64,000 nt of DNA, taken from positions 22,314,451 through 22,378,450 of the forward strand of contig NC_053149.1 of the NCBI RefSeq assembly GCF_016808335.1, given 5' to 3'. The DNA comes from Panicum virgatum. Its lineage: Eukaryota; Streptophyta; Magnoliopsida; Poales; Poaceae. This document shows, piece by piece, positions 54,933-64,000 of this stretch (position 1 is its first letter; each line of letters begins with the position of its first letter). The position numbers and the translations under genes are program-made. Below the pieces are notes generated by a model. It saw only the letters and a list, made by a program, of their open reading frames with translations, made no database searches and was not told the origin of the DNA.

Positions 54933-57900
54933 TGTGATACCCTACGTGTCTGCATAGTAGAATTGCATTTATTTTATGCATCATGTGCTTAATTTCCTTG
55001 AAAAAGGATCTTATTGTAAATATAGAAGGTTATTTGTGTAATTATGATTTTGTGCAAGGTCCTTTCTATAGTTTAATTTGATTAGGGAGAGCAAATATTG
55101 CTTTTGTGGAGGGTTTATTTGCAAAATTCAGTGTAATCATTACATGGCAGAAAATTTTGCTTTTTAGTTTGAAATTAAACTGAATTTGCAATGGAAAAGA
55201 CAAAAGTCCATTAAATTCAAAATCATTTCTTTGTTTTCAAAATAACTCTTTAACCTTTGGCCAAATCAATTTTTGGAAAACATAAAAGTTGTAGATCTTG
55301 AAAAGTTAAACAACTCTCATGTTGGGCACTTTTTCATTTGAGCCCTAGTTTAGAAGTTATTTTTGGTTTACAGTGGGACCCCTGAGATTTTTGGATTTTG
55401 CAAAGAGGTCCAAACTCCTTCTTCCACCTCTCTCCCTCTCTGCTTCAGCGCCGCCGGCGCTGAGCGGCGCAGCCGCTGCCGTGGGAGGCCACAGGCCACC
55501 TCCTGCTTCGCCCGCCGCCTCACGTGGCACCTCCGCAACCTTCTAGACCCACCTCCCCACGCGCGGTACCCCTCCTCCCCTCGCCATGCCACCCCCAGCG
55601 AGCTCCGCGGCCGCCACCTCGCCGCCGCCATGGCCCGCGCAGCGCTGAGCCTCCGCTCCCCAACTCGCGCGTGCCTCGGCACCCAGAGCACCCCCGCAAC
55701 GCATTCCCCTCACTCCTTCGCCCGCTCTCTGCCCAGAAACCCCCGAACACCGCCGCCGACCACCTGAGCTCCGACGAGCTCGAAGCTCACCGTCGACCAA
55801 CCACTGCAGCCCCCCTCCGCCCACGCGGACCCCACCATCAGCTCCGCCTCGACCTCGCGTAGCTCGTAGACCCCTCCTCCTCGTCCAATCCCCACTAGAG
55901 CAACCTCGCCGCCGTTCCCTGAGCTCCAACTGCCGCTGCTCGCCGTCGACGACCTAGCTCCGACCATCCCCTCGGCCTCCCAAGGCCACCCAGAGGTGCG
56001 CCCTGACCTGGTGAAGCTCCCACGCCTCTCCACCCTCGCCGCCGGCGACCAGAGCTGCCGGATTCGGCCGGTCAACACCCGCCCCCTTCTCTGACTCCGG
56101 CCAGGGACCCCATTGCAAGCTTTCTTTTCTTTCTAGGGGCCAATCTGCAAGTTTCCAGCTCTTTTCCTTTTGTTTCTAGAATTCAAATCAGTGAACTTTG
56201 AAAATGCCTAGAAATTCATAGAAAAATCATAAAAATACAAATCAAAATGTTTTGGAATCCTTGTTACAAGAACTACAAGTTTTGTTACATGCATATTTTC
56301 AGTTCTGATCTGTATTTTAATCCAAGAAAAAAGATAGAATAAATAGGCTTTATTTGTTCCATGAGTTCTACTTAGTAACTGTATGTGGTTTTTGGCTAGC
56401 TTGTGTCTTGCAGTGTTGTTAGCATCTGGTAAAAATTTGAAACCTTTTTGACATCATTAGCTAGGTCAAAGTTTCAAGATTCTTGAATATACTAGTTTTG
56501 CTAATTTATTTGTACTGGAGGAAGTAATCAAGTTCTGTGTGTGAAACTTTTTCCATGATCACATATTACTAAAAAATTGCTGTTGCCCAAGTTTGGGAAA
56601 CTTTTGATCTGTTTAACTATTTCTTTGATTTAATGATTATTAAGTAGGCTTTAATTGTGATAAATAGTTTTCTTGCTTAGAAAATTCTGAGAATTTTTTT
56701 AGAACACTATGTGATCGTGAGTTCATGTCTGTAAAATTTAGGATCCAGAAACTCTATAGAACTTTCTGTATTAATTAGATTTAACATATGTGGTTTATTT
56801 TTGTCTAATTTATTACTTCAGTTTTATGCCTAGATAAATTCTGAAAAATTTATGAGAGGTTCATAATCATAAGAATCCTGTTCTGTAAAATTTTGAGCTT
56901 CATAAGTGTTGTAGTTAGTTCTGAAGAATTTAATCTTGTTCTACATGTTGTCTGAATAATTTTTTTATGAATAATTGGCTGCATGATTTAATATGAAATT
57001 TTCAGGATTGCTTACTCTGTATACCTTCTGTTTAGAGTAATTTTTTCTGAATTTCTTGCTATTTGAGTACTGAGTTGTTGATTTATTAGCAAACCATGTT
57101 TTATTTGCTATAGGAAACAACTACCACTTGCTTTATGAAGATAATGTAGTTCTTTTGTGAAGTTGATCATGTTGTTTTGTGGAGTAAGAGATGTTATATA
57201 ACTACTCTATAAACGATTGCCATGTGATACGAATGTTTGCTAATTGTTAGACTACAACTTTATCGTGAAATGTGTGTGATTGTAATTTCATCTCTTGCAT
57301 CACATATAGCTACGACTATTCTAGCGGACGGGACGTACGAGTTGGTTCCGGAGCCCAAAGAAGGTGATCCAGAAGCCCAGGTGAATGCCGCTATATTGAC
57401 TGAAGCCCTAGACCAAAGTCCGGAAGAGCCCAAGGCTGACCTATCCAGCGACTACCGAGAAGGCTAGCCCCAGACATAACCCAGTATTTCAAATTATACC
57501 ACTTATCGTTATTTATTTACTTGTGCATTTACAGTTCTTAGGGTTTGAATTGAAACCTTAGATGCATGATCCTAGGAACCTATGTACTGAACACTAGACT
57601 TGAGTTCGAGTTAGTGCTATGCTTATGGGACCGGTAAAAGTCGAGTGATTGCCTGTCACTCGCGAGCTCTATAGGAATTGCTTGTTTACTTTCTGCAATA
57701 ACTATAAGGATGACGGACGGGGTCATGTTCGATATCATGACCTTGGTTGAGACCCCGTCTGTGTTGTTGAATTCTGCTAAGGTCGCGGTGTGTGGTAGTG
57801 GTGGTTAAGTGTTTGAAAGTACTAGCCACATGCCGTAAATATGGTACGCAGTAAGCCTAGTAGCCAATCGGACCGGAGAGTGGATATACCTTTCACTCTC

Positions 57901-58898
57901 TCTTAGAGATAGGTTTTTATTTATGTTATGTTGCGCAACACCATGGGTACAGGGAGGAAGTTGGTGCCCTGTAGTCGGGGAGAGTGACCCTATCCACAAG
58001 CCTGAATGAAAGGTTAACGGTTGTTTGGGAACGACCCGACGGTGTTCCAAATGTGTGAGTTAGGTTTACCTTGCAAGGTTGGAAATTCGATTCGAATCAT
58101 CCGTCTCTCGCGGATATTGAGTCTGCTTGATCCCTTTGCCACACAGAGTAATAAGAACAACATTATTATGATCAATCTTGTTGTTTGCTTAAAGTTCTAC
58201 CATGGCTGAATAGGATTAGTTGCTTACATAGAATGGTTAATCAACTAGAATATGGAAAGCTAAAATGTGAAGTAAGGACTTACTCTTTATTGCTTTCAGC
58301 GAAAGGAAAACTAGAGCCTTACAAAGCCCTGCATAGAATAGCTAGGTGGGCTAAGTATATCCGTTGACGGTTAAGTCTTGCTGAGTATTAGTATACTCAG
58401 CCTTGCTGTTGAACCCTTTTTCAGGTATGAGTTTTGAGGACCAGATCGCTAGTTTGATCTAGCCCTGCTCTTTGCCTCCTGGCTTGTCTGTAGAGTGGGA
58501 TCCGTCTTCGACCGGCAATGATCCCGATGAGTGATACCTTGCTTGGGCTAGCTTGGTATACTTTTTGCGACGTGTTGTAGCCGTCGTGTTTTCTTTCCGC
58601 TGCTTAAACTCTGAACTTAAACTTATATCTTGTATAATGTTTTTCTGAGTTGGACCTATAACAGTATTTGAACTGGTTTGTAATAACTACTATGCTTGTG
58701 ATGTAAAATTTGTGGTTGTAATACCTCTGGACTCGCCTTCGTGTGGGGTATGCTTGTTCGATCCGAGAACCGGTGGTTGTATCGGGACATTACCCGACAG
58801 ACCAAGAATTGTTCTTTTGAAGTGCGTTTGAGTCGGTGTTGCCTTTATGGTGATGGCCAGCGCACTTGAGCCGGGATAATTTAGGTGGTTCTGCCACA
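54933..58898 (+). repeat. Element F 5' LTR, about 3,966 bp
   Basis: It runs TGTGATACCC...GCCACA. The start is set by the end of B's LTR alignment and the end by the PBS at 58901. It contains a GC-rich island at about 55440-56100, otherwise surrounded by AT-rich DNA. No reading frame is convincing: the 134- and 128-codon frames in the island are compositional, and a 76-codon frame at 57237-57467 has no known domain. The 3' LTR is not in the window, so the left boundary has not been tested by TSD (candidate TCGTT, 54928-54932). Confidence 0.75.
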
Positions 58899-58900
58899 GC

Positions 58901-58912
58901 TGGTATCAGAGC
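58901..58912 (+). other. Element F primer-binding site (initiator tRNA-Met type)
   Basis: TGGTATCAGAGC is the standard plant PBS complementary to the 3' end of initiator tRNA-Met. It lies 2 bases after the LTR. Confidence 0.95.
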
Positions 58913-60211
58913 TGCAAGTGTACACTGGAGGTGTTGGAACCTTAAAAAAATTGGTTTTCGTATAAAATTGGATCAACAAAGCATTTATAAAAACTATGTT
59001 GGTTTCGTTAAGGATTGTGCATAGAACGTAAAGCCCTTGGGGAATTTACGGGAGTTACTAGGTGGCTATCTATTTATGGTTTATGTATATCTGATTTCTT
59101 GCACTTTACTTTTTGGCAAACCTTATATTTGTGCGCAATCCAACTTTTGAATTTTGTAACGACGCACCTATGTTAAGTTAAGAAAGTAAGGATCCTCAGT
59201 CAGCTGAGGGAGTCTGACCTTCCCGTCGGTGATGCGAGCCGAACGCTGCCCTCAAGTAGTGGCTTACTTAAGGTGCTACCAATATACCAACTATTAGTTG
59301 ACTATATTGGGAGTAAAGTGTACTGAGTCAGCTGAGGGAGTCCGACCTTCCCGTCGGCGATGCGAACCGAACGCTGTGCTCAAGCAGTGGCATACTTGAG
59401 CTGCTACCAATATACCGACCATCGGTCGATTATATTGGGAGTAAAGGAACTTGTGAATACGCTGTCTCAGTGGCGTATGTTAACATTGGCCATATGGTGG
59501 AAATTGTATGGCTGTCGCTTCTATAGTGAGCGGTAATGTATGGGAATGCTTTCATGAGTGCTGGCATGAAAGGTTCAATGCATATATACATATATATATA
59601 TACATACATATATATATACGTTCTGTCAATCTTCTGTAGGTACACTAACCGCGATTCGATAAGCTAAGAACGGTTAGAAGTTATCGAATAGATATTATAG
59701 GGAGAGCCGCATTTATGTTACGCCACCGTGCTAACCGCGTAAGCCCAACAATAGTTGGCAATTGTTTATCTTGTGAGGGCGATTTGGTCATGCATGCATA
59801 GTGTGAATATGTTTGAATTGATTCCTAGAATTTGAAATTGTTACATGAGCTTTTTAAGGAATTTCTACTGTGGATCTTCATGGATAAGTATTAGTGTGCT
59901 TAAACCATGAGTTGAGTTAAAGCTTGATATTAGAAGCATGTTTGTCGAAATATTTAGATTTCCTTGGATAAAAAAATGGATTTGAGTCATGCCTTCATCC
60001 TTAGCCCCATCTCGATGTTATAATGATCTTTTCGTTCCATAGAATCTCAAATGATGAACCAGTACTAATTGTGGTTTGTTTACCTCCTGAGTTAGTGAAA
60101 TCATATAATCTTTTGAATCAGAATCACAATTTTCCGCAGCCTTCTTAAAAGCTTTATTTGAGAAGTCTTGAGATAAGTATATAACTCACATTTGAATCCT
60201 TTTTTATTCAG
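58913..60211 (+). other. Element F leader with a 128-bp tandem duplication
   Basis: Two copies at 59191-59318 and 59319-59446 share AGTCAGCTGAGGGAGT, GACCTTCCCGTCGG, GCCGAACGCTG (or near it), GCTACCAATATACC and TATATTGGGAGTAAAG. A TA/CA-rich microsatellite lies at about 59583-59622. A pyrimidine tract with TTCAG directly precedes the ATG at 60212. No ORF was seen. Confidence 0.75.
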
Positions 60212-61123
60212 ATGGCGGACTGTCACAATGTCTTTTGGGATGAGGATGGATGTGCTCATACAGATTGTCTGTACTGGGAGGGCTTTCCGAGGATTTTGTG
60301 GGATACGCTCCGTATTTTCCACTACCCAAACCCACCCCGGTACAAGGGATGATAGTTTTCTGAGGATGGAGTTCAGAAGAGCAGAGTCACCATGACCATT
60401 CCTCAGCACCCCACCTTGGCTTGGCCGCCTATTGAGATTGAGGTGGTTCGATATTGTCTTGTGGACGCTTTTGAGACAGCAGCTCTCAAAGCTATCACTA
60501 CCTTTTGTGAGCATCATCCCAATGAAGTAGCCGCTTATCCTATTGGCTTGTTTCCGGCAGTCAGTGCTGGCAACGCAGAGTGGCTCTTCAGGACCACCCA
60601 CTTTGGACACTTAGTTGGAGATGTAGCTGAGGAGACTATCCAGGCGGTGATCAGGTATATGAATGCCCAGTCCCACTATCAGATTCTTCAGCAGAGGCAC
60701 ATGGATCAGGTGATAGACTTGGCCCAGACTTTCCAGTGAGGTCTTAGTTTGAGAGACACTCAGATTCAGGGGCTTAATGAGGCTGTTGCTGGGAGAGATC
60801 ACGCCAGTGCACAGTTTGAGCTTCAGGTTCTGGAGCATGGTGCTGAGATAGTGCAGCGCAACACAGTGATTGCTTTTCTTCAGGAGCAGGTTCACGAACT
60901 CCAAGTGGATTTAGATGATGCTATGGCCCATATTGGTATGCTCCATGAGCAGCCAATACCTCCAGTTGTTCCAGCCGAGCCTCTAGCAGGAGAAGAAGGC
61001 CCAGAGGAGATTGAGGGAGTTTCAGAGATAGATTCCGAGCACGCGCCTGCTGAGCCTAACCCTCAGCTGGACGACTCTTCCTCCGGCAGTGCTTCCTCTG
61101 TGGGCAACCTCGACGACTTTTAG
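60212..61123 (+). pseudogene. ORF0 of element F upstream of gag (three in-frame stops)
   Basis: One frame of 304 codons from the ATG at 60212 to the TAG at 61121-61123, broken by TGA at 60350, TAG at 60353 and TGA at 60737. The N-terminus is Trp/His/Cys-rich (FWDEDGCAHTDCLYWEGFPR). The middle has EIEVVRYCLVDAFETAALKA and EVAAYPIGLFP. The last third is an acidic coiled coil (LQEQVHELQVDLDDAMAHI) with a Ser/Asp/Glu tail. An extra ORF upstream of gag is reported for RIRE3/RIRE8-type elements. Its function is unknown. Confidence 0.75.
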
Positions 61124-61536
61124 GCATCTTAGGCTTGTCTTAGATAGCCTGTGATCTTCCTTGTTGTAGTATATGTACATAGGGAAGGAAATGTGTAAAA
61201 TAGCCCTAGGAAGGAGTACCACTTGTTGTAGCATATGTGGTATGGAAGAGTGATGTTAGGCTTGTAATATAAAGACTACTTTGGATGTAATATAAGTAGT
61301 GACTACCAATTTGGCTGTTTGATGAATATCGAAATGAGAGAGTACGAAGTTATCTAACAGCTGGCCAATTTTGAGTTATTTTGGTTGATCAAAATATGTG
61401 TTATACATGTTTTATTACACCGCATTTTGTTAAGTTCTGCTGATTCTATTTCGCTGTCCAATGTGTGATCATTATACATACCATTAATTTTGGGAGCAAG
61501 AATGATGTATCTAATGGATGTCTTCCATAAAAACAG
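61124..61536 (+). other. Spacer between ORF0 and gag of element F
   Basis: It is AT-rich and non-coding. It ends in AAAACAG immediately before the gag ATG at 61537, similar to the TTCAG before ORF0. Confidence 0.6.
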
Positions 61537-63003
61537 ATGGTTGGTCATACTCGTGGATCGCCTGAAGGCTTCGACTGTGAAACTGGCAGTGGATCTCAGC
61601 AGCCACCGCCACCCCCGGCAAATCTGGCCGAGCTAATGGCCATGCAAACTGAATTGCTTCGTCAGTTGGTTCAAGGGCAGCAGAATCCGCCACGTCAATA
61701 GCAGCGTGGAGGACGTGATGAGCAACCAGCGGGTTACCAGGAATTTTTTGGTACCCAACCTCCGCTGTTCAGCCAGACTGATTAACCTCTGGATGCCGAT
61801 GCTTGGCTCCGTACCATTGAATCCAAGTTTGCTTTGCTAGCAATACCTTGCGCTGATGCAAACAAAGCTCAGTTCGCCGCCCAGCAGCTTCGTGGCACAG
61901 CACGTATTTGGTGGGATCACTATTGTGCTATGCAGCCTGCTGGACATGTTATCTCTTGGGAAGAATTCCGGAATGCTTTTCGGACACATCATATTCCTGA
62001 GAGATTGATTGAGAGAAAATTGAATGAATTCTTAGCCTTGAATCAAGGGACCCGCACTATTCTTCAGTATGCACAGGCCTTTAATCACTTGTGCCAGTAC
62101 GCGGGCCATCATGCAGATACTGACGCCAAGAAGCGTGACCGTTTTCGTCGTGGCCTTAATACCAAGCTCAAGGAACGCCTGAATCTAGTTCAACCAAATA
62201 CTTATAATGAGCTTGTCAATATGACCATTACTCAAGAAGATTGTATTGCGGCACATCGCGCCGAGAAGAAGCGAAAGGCACCAACAGGACCCTCGAACGC
62301 TCAGCCACCGAGATATCATTTGGTGCAAAATACTCCACCAAGACCTCCACAGAGAAATGCCCCAACAGGCAGGTTTGTTTTTAGGCCGCCTCAGCAACAG
62401 GGAGGATTCAAACCTCCAGTCTTTCAGCAGCCACAACAGTTTGGCCCAAGGCCAAATGCCCCACAGTTCAATCGTGGGAATAATGACAATCGATGCTTCA
62501 ATTGCGGCAGTACTACCCATTTTGCCAAGAATTGCCCACAACCCAAGAAGTCTTATCCAGGGCAGAACTCCAACAAGAATAACAAGGGCAAGGGCAAGAA
62601 GCAAATGGTGCAAGTCCGACAGGGGCGAGTTAATTTCACTACTCTTGCAGAGCTTCCCGAAGGAACACCAGTCATGTCGGGTATTTTCTCTATCCATAAT
62701 AAACCCACAGTCATATTATTTGATTCTGGTGCAACTCATAGTTTTATAAGTGCCAAATTTGGAGCAAGTATAGGATTGGATTTTTGTCATACCAAGAGAT
62801 CTTATATGATAGCTACCCCTGGTGGGAAGATAGCTTCCAATCAAATCATTAGACATGTGCCAATTAAGTTGGGTAGCAGTTTGATAAAGACTGATTTGAT
62901 CTTGTTAAATTTAGAAGGCATGGATGTTATTTTGGGCATGGATTGGATGACTAGACATAAAGTACTGTTAGATATCTCTTCCTGGGCTATTGAGATAGAT
63001 TAA
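61537..63003 (+). pseudogene. gag-pro: Element F gag and protease (three in-frame stops)
   Basis: The ATG at 61537 opens the polyprotein. TAG at 61699-61701 and TAA at 61783-61785 break the N-terminus. From 61834 the frame is open for 389 codons to a TAA at 63001-63003. The gag domain has AQFAAQQLRGTARIWWDHY and FRTHHIPERLIERK (PF03732-like), followed by a Pro/Gln-rich stretch. The zinc knuckle is CFNCGSTTHFAKNC (about 62494-62535). The aspartic protease has ILFDSGATHSFIS at about 62713-62752 with an intact DSGA, and VILGMDWM follows. The stop at 63001 falls between protease and RT, in frame with what follows. Confidence 0.88.
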
Positions 63004-64000
63004 CCTTATCAAGGAGCCACCATACTCTATCTGCCACAACAAGAATGCTTCAACTCTTGTGCTTACGCCATAAAAGAAGTTAAAATTGAAGATATTTCTG
63101 TTGTGTGTGAGTATGCGGATGTATTCCCAAATGATTTGCCTGGAATGCCCCCTGATAGAAATATCGAATTTGTTATCGAGATTCAACCCGGTACCACCCC
63201 TATTTCTAAGAGGTCGTACCGTATACCTCCAAATGAATTGGCAGAATTAAAAATCCAACTTCAAGACCTTCTTGACAAGAGTTTTATATGTCCGAGTGCT
63301 TCACCATGGGGATGTCCAGCCCTGTTTGTGAAGAAGAAGGACAACAGTTTGAGGCTATGTGTTGACTATCGACCACTCAATGCGGTTACTATTAAAAATA
63401 AGTATCCTCTTGCACGCATTGATATCCTGTTTGATCAGTTAGCTGGAGCCAAGATTTTCTCTAAAATCGATCTTTGTTCTGGCTACCATCAAATAAAAAT
63501 CAAGCCTTGTGATATTCGAAAAATAGATTTCTCGACCAGATATGGACTTTATGAGTATCTGGTTATGTCTTTTGGTCTTAACAATGCCCCGGCATATTTT
63601 ATGTACTTGATGAATTCAGTATTCATGCCGGAGCTTGATAAATTCGTTGTGGTGTTCATCGATGACATATTGATCTACTCCAAGAATGAAGAAGATAATG
63701 CTCAGCATTTACGCATCGTTCTTCAACGATTGCGAGATCATCATCTTTATGCCAAATTTTCTAAGTGTGAATTTTGGCTGGATAGTGTGAAATTTTTAGG
63801 CCATACTATCTCTAGTGAGGGTATATCGGTTGATCCAACTAAAGTGCAAGAAGTGATGGATTGGGAATCTCCTACTTCAGTTCATCAAATTCGCAGTTTT
63901 CTTGGTTTAGCTGGATATTATCGTCGATTCATTCCTGATTTCTCCAGAATAACCAAGCCTTTGACGAAGTTATTAAAGAAAAGAGTGAAATTTGTTTGGG
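63004..64000 (+). pseudogene. pol: Element F reverse transcriptase, continues past window edge
   Basis: It is open from 63004 to the end of the window in the same frame as gag. Motifs in order: [15 protein letters not shown] (the chromovirus protease-RT linker), [51 protein letters not shown] and the catalytic [10 protein letters not shown] (about 63651-63680), then [18 protein letters not shown] and [15 protein letters not shown]. Two positions look degraded against relatives: [12 protein letters not shown], where a T-A-F is usual, and [10 protein letters not shown], where a T-F usually follows the AP. The element is probably already inactive given the upstream stops. Confidence 0.92.

Larger units (their letters stand above)
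54933..64000 (+). mobile_element. Element F: Tekay/Del-type chromovirus-like Ty3/Gypsy retrotransposon, right part outside window
   Basis: It has a 5' LTR of about 3.97 kb (54933-58898), a tRNA-Met-type PBS, an extra ORF upstream of gag, then gag, protease and RT in one frame, still open at 64000. The very long LTR plus an ORF0 before gag matches rice RIRE3/RIRE8-like Tekay elements as I recall them. The chromodomain expected at the integrase end is outside the window. The insertion point in B's LTR is shown by the loss of alignment at 54932. Confidence 0.85.

Noticed and set aside
55363..56078. Frames up to 134 codons in the GC-rich island of element F
   Set aside because: Inside an LTR, open on both strands, no domain.
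59583..59622. TA/CA-rich run as a regulatory site
   Set aside because: Simple microsatellite in the leader of F; no further signal.

Overview
The window is grass nuclear DNA, most likely from a panicoid grass. The evidence is the content: CACTA transposons with 'GCCGAGTG'-type subterminal repeats, a Stowaway-like MITE, Tat- and Athila-lineage Ty3/Gypsy elements, a Tekay/Del-type chromovirus-like element with 4-kb LTRs and an extra ORF upstream of gag, and an RTE LINE ending in a (TTG)n tail. I see no convincing intact host gene, no tRNA or rRNA gene and no CRISPR array. Nearly every long open frame belongs to a transposable element or is a shadow of one.

Layout. 1-6579 is the left flank: a TE-like fragment (1-560), a possible minus-strand gene fragment (829-1155), a GC-rich block, a CACTA fragment ending at 3155, AT-rich DNA with an 89-bp MITE (4405-4493), and a complete 1,040-bp CACTA element (5333-6372, TSD CCC). 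From 6580 to beyond the right edge lies one nest. Its oldest recognisable member, 'B' (minus strand, Tat-like Gypsy), has its left LTR at 6580-7089 + 20761-21305 and its right LTR at 53962-54932. Inserted into B are: A (7090-20755, Tat-lineage Gypsy, minus strand, in B's left LTR, TSD CTACG); C (22034-31967, plus strand, non-coding, in B's RT); D (33719-53601, Athila-lineage Gypsy, minus strand, in B's gag); and F (54933 to beyond 64000, Tekay-like, plus strand, in B's right LTR). Second-level insertions are a 660-bp solo-LTR-like element inside A (17201-17860) and E (41146-50793, minus strand, TSD CCAAG) inside D's gag-pol frame. A third-level insertion is a 5'-truncated RTE LINE (47222-49780, 18-bp TSD) inside E, just upstream of E's gag start codon.

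How the parts relate. A carries minus-strand gag-pol (protease, RT, RNase H, second RNase H, integrase), a decayed spliced gene on the opposite strand (9824-12655, Transposase_28/PF04195-like product with a coiled-coil tail) and a 114-bp satellite. D supplies a nearly complete Athila gag-pol. E has an LTR related to those of C and D, but only gag and an Athila ORF1-like frame. C has the same LTR family as E and no coding capacity. C and E could therefore have been mobilised in trans by an autonomous relative such as D (inference). F is open at the right edge: its LTR, PBS, ORF0, gag, protease and most of RT are visible. Most nonsense codons in A, B and F are TAG or TGA explicable by one C-to-T change in CAG or CGA, as expected for long-methylated repeats.

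Limits. Family calls come from motif recognition by eye. Boundaries flagged with TSDs are firm; the others are estimates. The most unusual items are the spliced antisense gene and dimeric satellite in A, the 210-codon ORF in D's env position, the four-fold internal repeat and captured LTR piece in C, and the conserved extra polypurine-tract-like and GGCCGGCC motifs.
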